Below are positions 50,762-58,601 of a DNA stretch of 64,000 bases, one piece after another. Made by a program: the position numbers and the translations under genes. The notes beneath the pieces were generated by a model. The model was given only the letters and a program-made list of their open reading frames with translations. It was not told where the DNA came from and did no database searches. The DNA lies in contig NZ_CP108458.1 of assembly GCF_036242395.1 (NCBI RefSeq), positions 4,588,001 to 4,652,000 of the forward strand, written 5' to 3'. Source of the DNA: Kitasatospora sp. NBC_01266. Its GTDB lineage: Bacteria > Actinomycetota > Actinomycetes > Streptomycetales > Streptomycetaceae. Position 1 is the stretch's first letter, and each line of letters opens with the position of its first letter.

Positions 50762-51784
50762 CTACGTGCGCTGGTCGTCCGGGGTGAGCAGCCCCCGGCT
50801 GGCGGCGGCGACTCCGGCCTGGAAGCGGCTGGCGGCGTCCAACTCCTCCATGATGTCAGCGATGTGACGGCGTGCCGTGCGCAGCGACATGCCGAGCCGT
50901 CGGGCGATCGCCTCGTCCTTCAGGCCTGCCGCGAGCAGTTGGATGATCGTTTCGTGGATCTCCCGGGACACCTCCTCCAGGCCCTGGCTGGCGGCGTCGG
51001 CGAACGGCTGGGCCCGGTCCCAGGTCTGCTCGAAGATGGTGCACAGGTAGGCCACCGTGGACGGCTCGCGGATCACCACGGCCCCCCAACTGCCGTCCTT
51101 GACCGGGATGAAGGCCAGCTCGCGGTCGAAGATGATCAGGCGGCCGAACAACTCGTGCGCGGTGCGGTACTGCGCGCCCAGCGCGGAGGCGGTGGCCACG
51201 TAGGCCTGGCTGGGGCCGTTGAACCGGGCGGTGTGGTGGTAGAGGGTGCGGATCGCGATCCCGCGTTCCAGCATCGCCCGGTCCCGGGCGAGGGCCTCCT
51301 CCATGGCGGCGGGCACCCGGGCGCCGCCGCCGGGCTGGGAGGCCAGCACCTCCTTGCAGCAGCGGTCCGACGCGTTGTTGAGGGCGACGCGCACGGCCTG
51401 GACGCTGTCCAGGACCTGCAGGCCCTCGGCGGGTGAGTGGCGCTGGTAGTAGTGCGGGACGAAGCGGCCCAGCTGCGCGCGGACGCCGGCCAGGTGCTGC
51501 TGCTGCTCGCGGATCCGGGCCTCCACCGGGGCGGCCAGCTGGGCCGCCGCCGTCTCCGGCGCCACGGCGAAGGCGACCGAGGGGTCGTCGGGGCTCACGT
51601 GCAGCAGATGGGCCTGCCGCAGCCGCTCGACGCTCAGTTCGAACTCCTCGGGACCCAGCCCGGTCGCCGCGGCGGCGTCCGGGTCCACCCGGCGGTGTTC
51701 GAGAACCCAGGTGTAGACCGCCAGATCGGCGGCGTTCAGTTCGGGAACGACGCCGAGATGGTCTGTTTGGGCGTTTTCCTTCAC
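50762..51784 (-). CDS. TrmB/LuxR-type transcriptional regulator of the peptide locus
   Basis: A 340-residue regulator. The N-terminal part (LNAADLAVYTWVLEHRRVDP, LSVERLRQAHLL) resembles a TrmB-type winged helix; the middle is a ligand-like domain; the C-terminus is a LuxR HTH (IIQLLAAGLKDEAIARRLGM, SLRTARRHIADIM). GTG 51784 is the start. It is divergent from the small secreted peptide gene and close to the M16/CYTH operon. Regulators of this design often control natural-product or peptide loci. Confidence 0.82.
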   Translation of the reverse strand: MKENAQTDHLGVVPELNAADLAVYTWVLEHRRVDPDAAAATGLGPEEFELSVERLRQAHLLHVSPDDPSVAFAVAPETAAAQLAAPVEARIREQQQHLAGVRAQLGRFVPHYYQRHSPAEGLQVLDSVQAVRVALNNASDRCCKEVLASQPGGGARVPAAMEEALARDRAMLERGIAIRTLYHHTARFNGPSQAYVATASALGAQYRTAHELFGRLIIFDRELAFIPVKDGSWGAVVIREPSTVAYLCTIFEQTWDRAQPFADAASQGLEEVSREIHETIIQLLAAGLKDEAIARRLGMSLRTARRHIADIMEELDAASRFQAGVAAASRGLLTPDDQRT

Positions 51785-51932
51785 GTTCGTCCCCAGGTCG
51801 CTTTACTGCCACGCAGTTTGCTGAGGCGCACACCTCATGGCGCTCAGGATAGGCACGGAAGAAGCTGTATTTAACAACGAAGCAGCGGCGGTTTTCCGAG
51901 GTCGGGCCCGTCGAGAAGCCAGGAGGTTGGAT

Positions 51933-52118
51933 ATGAAGCGTTCCATGCTGGCAAAGGTGTTCGCGGCTGCGGCCATGGTCGCGGCACTGCTCGGCGCGGC
52001 GCAGACCAGTGCGACCGCGGCGGTGCCGCCCGTGCAGGTGTCGGCGGCGGCGGCCCCGTCCGGTGCGTCGAGCGGCGGCACGCAGACCCTCACCGGTGAC
52101 ACGTCCTGGGGCGGCTGA
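51933..52118 (+). CDS. Small secreted peptide ending DTSWGG
   Basis: A 61-residue prepeptide: MKRSMLAKVFAAAAMVAALL and GAAQTSATA form a Sec signal, leaving about 31 mature residues rich in Ala, Ser, Gly and Thr and ending LTGDTSWGG. ATG 51933 has AGGAGG 6 nt upstream, and the same frame upstream has no such site. It lies between two LuxR-type genes. A signalling or autoinducer role is only inferred from size, secretion and neighbours. Confidence 0.72.
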   Translation: MKRSMLAKVFAAAAMVAALLGAAQTSATAAVPPVQVSAAAAPSGASSGGTQTLTGDTSWGG

Positions 52119-52161
52119 CCGTCACCCGCGAGGTCCACAGTCGACGAATCGGGAGCTCAGC

Positions 52162-52380
52162 ATGACGGAAACCGCTATCTCCGGACCCGCGCTCGCCCCT
52201 CGGGAGCAGGAGGTCCTCGCTCTACTCGCCCAGGGTGAGACGTACGGCGCGATCGCCCGCCGCCTGGGGGTCAGTCCGCACACGGTCGACACCTATCTGC
52301 GCCGGCTGCGCAGCAAGACGGGCACCACCAACCGGACCCAGCTCGCCTATCTCGCCTTCCAACTCGGCTATGGCGGCTGA
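52162..52380 (+). CDS. Stand-alone LuxR-type HTH protein
   Basis: A 72-residue protein consisting of one LuxR C-terminal HTH: LAPREQEVLALLAQGETYGA, IARRLGVSPHTVDTYLRRLR. It has no sensing domain. ATG 52162 follows GGGAGC. It starts 43 bp after the secreted peptide gene on the same strand and is followed by a very strong hairpin. Confidence 0.85.
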   Translation: MTETAISGPALAPREQEVLALLAQGETYGAIARRLGVSPHTVDTYLRRLRSKTGTTNRTQLAYLAFQLGYGG

Positions 52381-52387
52381 TCCCGAC

Positions 52388-52452
52388 GGCCTGACACCTC
52401 TGCGGGGAGCCACCGGTACCAGCCCGGTGGCTCCCCGCAGAGGTGTCAGGCC
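52388..52452. terminator. 29-bp perfect hairpin between convergent LuxR and M16 genes
   Basis: Arms 52388-52416 and 52424-52452 are perfect inverted copies with a 7-nt loop (TACCAGC). The right arm includes the stop codon of the minus-strand M16 gene. It can terminate both converging units. Confidence 0.85.
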
Positions 52453-53606
52453 GCAGCCGTCGCGCGGCCCCGCTCGACCTGCCAGAGCGCAGGCACCGCC
52501 GCGCCGGCCGCCGGCGTCGCCGCCTGGTCCCGGTCGGCGACCGCGAGGGCCCGGCCGAGCGGGGTGGCCCGGGTGAACTGCTCCTCCTGCCGCCGGATCC
52601 GCCGGACCCGCTCCACCACCTGGTCGGTCAGGCCGCGCCGGGGTGCGGCGAGCACCGCGCGCAGGGCGTCGAGCAGCTGCTCGGCCCGGGTCTCCGGGCG
52701 CCAGCACAGCACGTCCGCCTGCTGGTCGGCATTGCTGATCGTGGTGCGTCCCAGCAGCGGCAGCCCGATCCGGCGCCCGGCCTCGACCAACGGACCGGCG
52801 TCGGCCAACAGGGCGTGCGGGTCAGGGTGGTGGTCGGCGCGGGAGCGGATCAGGGTGAGTGCGACCAGCCCGTCCAGCTCCGGCACGCACAGGACGTCGG
52901 TGGCCGCCGGGGCGATCGGGACGGCCGCGGGCCGGGCGCCGAGGCGGGGGCTGGACTCCGGGAGCGCGGCGGCGATCAGGTCGGTCACGGCGGTCAGCGC
53001 GGCGGGCGGCCCGGCCAGGCAGAGGACGGCGTTCGTCGGGCGGTACCGGTCGGCGACCAGGGCGGTGACCTGATCGGCCGTGACCGCACCGATCGAGGCG
53101 AGGGTGGTGCGCCCGATGGCGTCCATGCCCGGTTCCGTGGCGGCGGCTGCCGCGAACAGCGGGCCGGCCCGCAGCAGGGGGTTGATGTCCATCCGCCGGG
53201 TCTCCAGGCAGACCGCCTGCCGCTCCGCCTCGAGCACCGCCGCCGGAGCCTGCCGGTCCGTGCCGGAGCAGAGGATGCCCACCAGGCGGCGGATCATCGC
53301 CGGGACCGCTTCGGGCGGCCCGATGGCCTGGAAGTAGGTGCGGGCGATGTCGGTCCGGGCGAAGACCGGGACCGCGGCGCGGTCGACTTCGGCCTCCGCC
53401 ACCACCCTGAGGTGCTCGGCCAGGTGCGCGGCCCCGGCCGGGCCCGGCGCGTCGTCGCGGGAGCCGCAGCGCACCGTGAGGCACGCGGCCACCGAGTGGG
53501 CGCCGGGCATCGGGGCCAGGCGCACGGTCAGGCCCCGCAGCACCTGCTCGGTCGGGATGTGCGGGGTTCGCGCTGCCCGCAGCGGCTGCGTCGGCGACAG
53601 GGTCAC
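52446..53606 (-). CDS. M16 family zinc peptidase, catalytic subunit
   Basis: A 386-residue M16-type peptidase. HLAEH at residues 61-65 is the inverted zinc motif HxxEH; a downstream Glu in LEAERQAVCLE is the likely third ligand. The second half repeats the fold (VLCVPELDGLVALTLIRSR). The R/Y pair of the active site is not evident here and is supplied by the partner in heterodimeric M16B enzymes. GTG 53606 overlaps the stop of the partner gene (GTGA). It probably removes the leader from the precursors encoded upstream. Confidence 0.85.
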   Translation of the reverse strand: MTLSPTQPLRAARTPHIPTEQVLRGLTVRLAPMPGAHSVAACLTVRCGSRDDAPGPAGAAHLAEHLRVVAEAEVDRAAVPVFARTDIARTYFQAIGPPEAVPAMIRRLVGILCSGTDRQAPAAVLEAERQAVCLETRRMDINPLLRAGPLFAAAAATEPGMDAIGRTTLASIGAVTADQVTALVADRYRPTNAVLCLAGPPAALTAVTDLIAAALPESSPRLGARPAAVPIAPAATDVLCVPELDGLVALTLIRSRADHHPDPHALLADAGPLVEAGRRIGLPLLGRTTISNADQQADVLCWRPETRAEQLLDALRAVLAAPRRGLTDQVVERVRRIRRQEEQFTRATPLGRALAVADRDQAATPAAGAAVPALWQVERGRATAAA

Positions 53607-54799
53607 AAGGTCTCCAACAGGGCTTCGAGAGACGTCAGCTGGTGTGTGGTCGGGGCACCGACGACGGCGATGGCGGGCGGGCGGCAGGTGGGTTCGAGCA
53701 CCGGTAGCTGCTGGAACTCCCCGATGGCCCGGGCGATCCCGGCCAGCGAGGGTTCGCCGCGCCGGGCCCGGGCCGCCTCGTCCACCGGGCCGAAGGGATC
53801 GTCCAGTGCCGCCAGCAGCCGGGCCCGGCACCGGCCGCGCGCGGCCGCCGTCTCCGCCGCCCCGGCTGCCCCGACCGTGCCGCGCACGGCCGCGTGCAGC
53901 GTGTCCAGCAGCACCCGGACGGCGTGCGCGAGGTCTTCCGCGGCCACCGAGGCGGTCGCGCCCAGGCTGTATCCGCCGTGCGTGGACCACTGCCCGGGGG
54001 AGAAGCCGTAGGCCAGCGGCCGGTCCGCCCGCAGCGCCCGGTAGAGCCGGCCTTCGGAGCCGGTTCCCAGGACCTCGACGAGCAGCTCCAGCGCACCCGG
54101 CGGGGCGTACTCCACCGGGATCCGCACCGCGACCCGCGCCACTCCCGGCGGCCCCGCGACGACCCGCAGCCCGCCCTGCCAGCCGGACCGCCGCGGCCGG
54201 GCGCCGGGGCCGGCCGGCCGTGCGGCGCCGTCGTCCTGCGGCCGGTGCACCTCGACGTCGCTCAGCGCCCGCTCGGCCGCGGCGAGGAGGACCGGGCGGG
54301 TCAGCCGCGCGATGCTCTCCTCGGTTCCCAGCGGGTCGGGGCGCACCACGCCCCAGGCCGCCTCGTCCCAGGACCGGCTGAGCCGCAGCAGCACGTCGGC
54401 CGCCCGCTTGGTCGCCAACGCGCGCTGCTGGGCGGCGAGTTCGAGCACGAGATCACTGGAGGGCGGCTGCCAGCCAAGGGTCAGCGCAGCCACCGCGTCC
54501 TCGGCGTCACCGTCAGCGGACCAGTACCCGAAGGACGAGCGGTCCTCGTCCAACCCGTGCCGGGTGCGAAAGCCCCGGTCGGCCGCGAGCCGGGCGGCGC
54601 CGCCGCAGCGGCTGTCGGACAGCGTCCGGGCCAGCAGCGCCGCCAGCCCCCGGTGCTCGGCGGGGTCGTCCCCGAAACCCTGGCGCAGATCGACGGTGAC
54701 GGCACCGGGCAGACCGTGCTGCGCCTGCGTCTGCGTCTGCGTCTGTGCCTGTGCCTGCGTCTGTGCCTGCGCGGTGCGGTGGGTCGTGGCCGTGGTCAT
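53603..54799 (-). CDS. M16 family peptidase, non-catalytic partner subunit
   Basis: A 398-residue M16 homolog. In the first half no HxxEH is seen (DPAEHRGLAALLARTLSDSR at the equivalent place), while the second half has RALRADRPLAYGFSPGQW, the Arg/Tyr substrate-binding motif. This is the partner type of an M16B heterodimer. Residues 10-27 are an Ala/Gln/Thr repeat (AQAQTQAQAQTQTQTQAQ) encoded by imperfect CTGCGT-type hexamers on the plus strand at 54719-54772. ATG 54799 overlaps the MFS stop (ATGA). Confidence 0.8.
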   Translation of the reverse strand: MTTATTHRTAQAQTQAQAQTQTQTQAQHGLPGAVTVDLRQGFGDDPAEHRGLAALLARTLSDSRCGGAARLAADRGFRTRHGLDEDRSSFGYWSADGDAEDAVAALTLGWQPPSSDLVLELAAQQRALATKRAADVLLRLSRSWDEAAWGVVRPDPLGTEESIARLTRPVLLAAAERALSDVEVHRPQDDGAARPAGPGARPRRSGWQGGLRVVAGPPGVARVAVRIPVEYAPPGALELLVEVLGTGSEGRLYRALRADRPLAYGFSPGQWSTHGGYSLGATASVAAEDLAHAVRVLLDTLHAAVRGTVGAAGAAETAAARGRCRARLLAALDDPFGPVDEAARARRGEPSLAGIARAIGEFQQLPVLEPTCRPPAIAVVGAPTTHQLTSLEALLETL

Positions 54800-56106
54800 C
54801 GCCGGCTCCGTTCGGTCGGTGCCGGGTGGCCGGCCGGGCGCGCCGCGGCCTCGGCCCGGTAGGCCAGCAGGGCGGTGGGGACGGCGGCGGCCGTGGCGGC
54901 CAGACCGCCGAGCAGGATGACGGTCGAGCTGCTCCACCGCTCGCTGAGGCCGGCGCCGACCGCGAAGGCCACCAGCTGCCAGAGCGCGTTCCAGGTCCGG
55001 CGGGTGGCCAGCACCCGCCCGCGCACGCCGTCCGCCGGCCGCTGCTGGCAGAGCAGCACCGGCCCGAGCCCGTAGACGAAGGAGTGGACACTGACCAGCA
55101 ACCCGGCCAGGGCGGCGCACAGGGCGACCGCCGGGTGCCCGGTCAGCAGGACGACCAGGCCGGCCACCGGCAGCGCGCTCGCGGCGCCCGCCAGCAGCAG
55201 GGCCGTCGAGGACACGGTCCGGCGCAGCCGGCTCAGCACCAGCGTCACCGCGATCCAGCCGATGCCGCCGCCCATGCCGAACATGCCCGCGCTGTGCGCG
55301 CCGCCCCGCCGCGCCAGGTCCAGGGCCAGCAGCTCGGTCACCGCGCCGAAGAGCAGGTAGATGGTGCCCTCGGAGAGCACGGCGAAGCGCAGCACCGGGT
55401 CCGAGAGGAGTGCCGAGACACCCTGCCGGATGGCCTGCAGCGGATAGGCCGGCACCAGGGCGCTGGGCGGGCAGGCCGGGATCGGTGCCATGCAGAGCGC
55501 CGCGACCACGAAGGTCGCGGCGTTGGCCACCAGTACCCACTGGATGCCGGCCGAGGCGAGCAGCGCCGTGCCGAGCAGCGGACCGACCACCATCGAGGCA
55601 CCCGTGGTGGCGTCGAGCAGCGCGTTCGCGGTCAGCAGCCGACCGGCGGGGATCGCATCGGGCACCACACTGGCCAGCGCCGGCACCCGGACGGCGGCCA
55701 GCACCTGCAGCAGGCCCAGCAGGGCGTACAGCACGACGATGTGCCGGCCGGGGACGGCGGCCGTCATCCCCGCGACCACCAGCGCCGACGCGAGATCGGT
55801 GACCACCACGACCTTGCGGCGTTCGAACCGGTCCGCGATCACACCGGCGAAGGGCGAGATCACCAGCTTGGGCAGGGTGAAGATGACGAACGCGACGATG
55901 CCCGCGAGCGCCGATCCGGTGGTGCCCTGGATCCACAGCGGCAGGGCGAGGAACTGCATGTAGCCGCCGAGCGCCGACAGTCCGCGCCCGCCCCACAGGG
56001 TCCAGAAGACCGTGCCGAGCCCCTGGCGCTGCTCGGCCGCCGCGCGCACCTGGTCGCCCTGGTCGACCGGGGCGGTCGGCGCCGGACGGGTGATGGTGCG
56101 CGTCAT
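54796..56106 (-). CDS. MFS transporter, probable peptide exporter of the locus
   Basis: A 436-residue permease with 12 predicted helices. Typical MFS pieces: FWTLWGGRGLSALGGYMQFL, GVIADRFERRKVVVVTDL (loop 2-3 signature D-R-x-x-R-R) and GRVLATRRTWNALWQLVAF. It belongs to the MdtH/EntS-like (MFS_3) type used for export of natural products. It overlaps the CYTH gene and the M16 gene by 4 nt each, so it belongs to the same unit. Confidence 0.88.
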   Translation of the reverse strand: MTRTITRPAPTAPVDQGDQVRAAAEQRQGLGTVFWTLWGGRGLSALGGYMQFLALPLWIQGTTGSALAGIVAFVIFTLPKLVISPFAGVIADRFERRKVVVVTDLASALVVAGMTAAVPGRHIVVLYALLGLLQVLAAVRVPALASVVPDAIPAGRLLTANALLDATTGASMVVGPLLGTALLASAGIQWVLVANAATFVVAALCMAPIPACPPSALVPAYPLQAIRQGVSALLSDPVLRFAVLSEGTIYLLFGAVTELLALDLARRGGAHSAGMFGMGGGIGWIAVTLVLSRLRRTVSSTALLLAGAASALPVAGLVVLLTGHPAVALCAALAGLLVSVHSFVYGLGPVLLCQQRPADGVRGRVLATRRTWNALWQLVAFAVGAGLSERWSSSTVILLGGLAATAAAVPTALLAYRAEAAARPAGHPAPTERSRR

Positions 56107-56864
56107 GCGGCTCGCTCCTGCCGGTCGAGCGCGGCAATCGCCCGCTGGGCCTTGGTCATCCGGTCACGCGGCAGACCGAGCCAGTCGTCGATGTCCTGCG
56201 CCAGCCGGGCCAGTGCCCACAACGCGGCCGGGGCCGAGGAGTTGACCTCGATCTCGACACACGTGTAGTCGGACACCGGAGTGGACGCGGCGTCGAGGTC
56301 CCGGAAGGTGACGCGGTCCAGGCTGTAGGCGACCTCGACCCCCTCCGGGGTGCGGCCGAGCCGTTTGTGGCGGTGCTGGGTCGCCGAGCCGACCGGGCGC
56401 AGCGGCCCGCTGGTGAGCCCGCACCGGCGGGCGTGCCCGATCGGCAGCCGGCCCGAGTCGTTCATCGCGGCGGGGACCTCGGCGGGAGTCAGCCGCTCGC
56501 CGAGTTCGAGGCCGTCGCGCCAGCCGCGCCACTGCACGGACTGCTTGAAGGTCAACCAGCAGACCCCGGACGCGGGGCCCGAGTTGACCACCACGGAGAG
56601 GGAGTGGCCGGCCCGGGTGAGCGCGTGCCGCTCGTCGTCCAGGTAGATGGCCGACTGGACGAACTCCAGCGGCCGGCGGACGGGGGTGAGAGACCGCAGC
56701 GGCCCGGAGTCGAAGAACGACTGCGGGCCGTCCGGCAGGTCCGGGGAGATCTGCCACTTGGTCTCGTGCTCCACCCCCACCGTCGTGGCCGACAGGTCGG
56801 TCGGAGTGTCCCCGGCGAGGTCCGGGGGGCCGGTCCGGGACCGGCGCGCTGTTGTCGTCGTCAT
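56103..56864 (-). CDS. CYTH-domain protein of the peptide locus
   Basis: A 253-residue protein with a disordered N-terminus (to about 28) and a CYTH/triphosphate-tunnel fold. VEHETKWQIS gives the E-x-E-x-K signature (Glu32, Glu34, Lys36); later strands have SAIYLDDERHALTRAGHSL, VCWLTFKQSVQWRGWRDGLE and TCVEIEVNSSAPAALWALA, with the acidic and basic residues that line the tunnel. CYTH enzymes act on triphosphates or phosphorylated compounds. Its role in a peptide locus is unexplained. ATG 56864 has AGGAAG upstream. Confidence 0.8.
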   Translation of the reverse strand: MTTTTARRSRTGPPDLAGDTPTDLSATTVGVEHETKWQISPDLPDGPQSFFDSGPLRSLTPVRRPLEFVQSAIYLDDERHALTRAGHSLSVVVNSGPASGVCWLTFKQSVQWRGWRDGLELGERLTPAEVPAAMNDSGRLPIGHARRCGLTSGPLRPVGSATQHRHKRLGRTPEGVEVAYSLDRVTFRDLDAASTPVSDYTCVEIEVNSSAPAALWALARLAQDIDDWLGLPRDRMTKAQRAIAALDRQERAA

Positions 56865-56911
56865 GGGGTGTGACTTCCTGGGAGGACTCGCGCGCCGGCC
56901 GGGCGGCGGCG

Positions 56912-57646
56912 CTACGAGGCGGGCATGGTGAAGACGTCGATGTCCGCGTCGTCGGTGATGGCGAAGACCTCGCGGATCACCGAGCGGAAAACGGCGCCGG
57001 ACTGCGGCGGCGGCCGGAAATGGCCTGACTTCAGGTTCCCCACGACGACCGGCGAACCGGGGGTGCCGAGGAGCACCATCTCCCCGGCGGCCCGCACCCG
57101 CAGCCGCTCCGGCACCAGCATCGGATGCACGATGCGCGGACCCGGGACCGGCCGGTCCAGTGCCCGGCCGAAGACGAGCTCGGCGAGGGTGAAGGGCTCG
57201 GGCCAGACCCGCAGGCTGCCGAGGTCGTCGATGGCGTAGATGTACGAGACGGCCGTGCTCAGCTCGGCGAAGGCCTCCGCCGCGGATCGGATCGTCCGGG
57301 CGCTGCGACCGGTGGCGCGCAGGGCGGCCAGGTACTGACGGTCGAAGACGTCCCGGTCGTAGGCGATCAGCGGCGGGTCGGCGCAGAGCAGCACGTGATG
57401 CGGCCGGGCCGTGTCACGCAGGCCGCTGTCGTCGAAGCGCGACTGGATGTCGGCGGCCAGTTCCCGCACCCGCCGTGCCGCCACCGGGCAGTCCCGGTCC
57501 TGCGCCAGCACCGCGCGCAGCGAGACCAGTTCCTCGTAGAGGAGGAAGACGACGGCCTGGGAGGTCGGACCGTAGCGAGCGGCAGTCGCCTCCCGGATCT
57601 CCGCGTACCGCGTGATGAGCGGATGTTGCGCCGGCAAAAGAGTCAT
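56912..57646 (-). CDS. Unknown protein with SGHFRP motif, first gene after the precursor array
   Basis: A 244-residue soluble protein. The N-terminal half is helical (QAVVFLLYEELVSLRAVLAQ); AFAELSTAVSYIYAIDDLGS lies in the middle; the C-terminal part has VVVGNLKSGHFRPPPQSG (SGHFRP at 207-212), a motif I know from scattered bacterial proteins of unknown function in which a His/Arg pair may be catalytic. ATG 57646 follows CAGGAG. It is the best candidate for the modifying enzyme of the precursors, together with the CYTH protein; this is inference from position. Confidence 0.65.
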   Translation of the reverse strand: MTLLPAQHPLITRYAEIREATAARYGPTSQAVVFLLYEELVSLRAVLAQDRDCPVAARRVRELAADIQSRFDDSGLRDTARPHHVLLCADPPLIAYDRDVFDRQYLAALRATGRSARTIRSAAEAFAELSTAVSYIYAIDDLGSLRVWPEPFTLAELVFGRALDRPVPGPRIVHPMLVPERLRVRAAGEMVLLGTPGSPVVVGNLKSGHFRPPPQSGAVFRSVIREVFAITDDADIDVFTMPAS

Positions 57647-57665
57647 CAGAGCTCCTGTCGGCCCG

Positions 57666-57692
57666 GGGGCCGGCGCCGTGTGCGCCGGCCCC
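57666..57692 (-). terminator. Hairpin between precursor array and biosynthetic genes
   Basis: Perfect 11-bp GC stem (57666-57676/57682-57692) with loop CGTGT, without a T-run. It probably lets part of transcription stop after the array or protects its 3' end, so that precursors are made in excess over enzymes. Confidence 0.6.
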
Positions 57693-57707
57693 GAAGGCTG
57701 CTGCTGG

Positions 57708-57854
57708 TCAGCCGAGCTCGCCGTGCTCGCCGGGGGAGGAGAGGGCCTGGGTCATCGAGAGGGCCTCGGCGCCGGTCTCGGTGGCGTCGATGGCGCGCAG
57801 GTTCTCGACGATGGTCTCGACGCGGAGCAGCTCGTTGGTGGTGATGTCGCTCAT
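57708..57854 (-). CDS. RiPP-like precursor peptide, copy 4 (last in operon)
   Basis: A 48-residue peptide starting MSDITTNELLRVETIV and ending ALSSPGEHGELG. It has no Cys, Trp, Tyr, Phe or Lys, so thioether or lasso chemistry based on Cys is excluded. The first half is an amphipathic helix like a leader. ATG 57854 has AAGGAG 6 nt upstream. Its C-terminus is GELG, as in the next copy upstream. Confidence 0.82.
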   Translation of the reverse strand: MSDITTNELLRVETIVENLRAIDATETGAEALSMTQALSSPGEHGELG

Positions 57855-57920
57855 CGGTTTCTCCTTGCTCGGGGTGTGGTGGTGGTGCGAGGGGGTGTGG
57901 CTGGGCGGTGTGGCTGCTGG

Positions 57921-58067
57921 TCAGCCGAGCTCGCCGTGCTCGCCGGGGGAGGAGAGGGCCTGGGTCATCGAGAGGGCCTCGGCGCCGGTCTCGGTGGCGT
58001 CGATGGCGCGCAGGTTCTCGACGATGGTCTCGACGCGGAGCAGCTCGTTGGTGGTGATGTCGCTCAT
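57921..58067 (-). CDS. RiPP-like precursor peptide, copy 3
   Basis: Same 48 residues as the copy at 57708-57854, ending GEHGELG, with its own AAGGAG. The start codon is exactly 213 bp from that of the next copy, and the intergenic DNA is also repeated, which shows recent tandem duplication. Confidence 0.82.
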   Translation of the reverse strand: MSDITTNELLRVETIVENLRAIDATETGAEALSMTQALSSPGEHGELG

Positions 58068-58133
58068 CGGTTTCTCCTTGCTCGGGGTGTGGTGGTGGTG
58101 CGAGGGGGTGTGGCTGGGCGGTGTGGCTGCTGG

Positions 58134-58280
58134 TCAGCCGATCTCGCCGTGCTCGCCGGGGGAGGAGAGGGCCTGGGTCATCGAGAGGGCCTCGGCGCCG
58201 GTCTCGGTGGCGTCGATGGCGCGCAGGTTCTCGACGATGGTCTCGACGCGGAGCAGCTCGTTGGTGGTGATGTCGCTCAT
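58134..58280 (-). CDS. RiPP-like precursor peptide, copy 2
   Basis: 48 residues, identical to the others except that residue 47 is Ile (GEHGEIG). It has its own AAGGAG and the same 66-bp spacer as copy 3. Confidence 0.82.
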   Translation of the reverse strand: MSDITTNELLRVETIVENLRAIDATETGAEALSMTQALSSPGEHGEIG

Positions 58281-58345
58281 CGGTTTCTCCTTGCTCGGGG
58301 TGTGGTGGTGGTGCGAGGGGGTGTGGCTGGGCGGTGTGGCTGGGG

Positions 58346-58492
58346 TCAGCCGATCTCGCCGTGCTCGCCGGGGGAGGAGAGGGCCTGGGTCATCGAGAGG
58401 GCCTCGGCGCCGGTCTCGGTGGCGTCGATGGCGCGCAGGTTCTCGACGATGGTCTCGACGCGCAGCAGCTCGTTGGTGGTGATGTCGCTCAT
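58346..58492 (-). CDS. RiPP-like precursor peptide, copy 1 (first in operon)
   Basis: 48 residues ending GEHGEIG as in copy 2. A silent change (Arg codon CGC for CGG context) and a slightly different ribosome-binding region (AAGGAGAGACCG before the ATG) mark it as the oldest or boundary copy. The region up to 58600 upstream must hold the operon promoter; I could not fix its boxes. Confidence 0.82.
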   Translation of the reverse strand: MSDITTNELLRVETIVENLRAIDATETGAEALSMTQALSSPGEHGEIG

Positions 58493-58601
58493 CGGTCTCT
58501 CCTTGCTCGGTGTCTTCGGTGTCTGCGTTTCGCTGACAGGAAGAACTCTGCTGGATGGCCAACTCCCTTGAAAGAAACGTCATTCAGGTACCGGAGGCCT
58601 G

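Larger units (their letters stand above)
57708..58507 (-). repeat. Four tandem 213-bp repeats carrying the precursor genes
   Basis: Starts at 57854, 58067, 58280 and 58492 give spacings of 213, 213 and 212 bp. Coding and spacer sequences are nearly identical across units, including GGTGTGGTGGTGGTGCGAGG in the spacers. Confidence 0.95.

Noticed and set aside
53603..54799. Second M16 gene considered a pseudogene
   Set aside because: The frame is intact and the lack of HxxEH is normal for the R/Y subunit of M16B heterodimers.
57708..58507. Precursor repeats considered as lanthipeptide or lasso precursors
   Set aside because: The peptides have no Cys, and no LanB/C/M/KC, class V kinase/HopA1-type or lasso cyclase genes are present.
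57612..58571. 319-codon plus-strand frame with a repeated WSAELAVLAGGGEGLGH pattern
   Set aside because: The repeats are the antisense of the four precursor units; the minus strand has ribosome binding sites and operon context.
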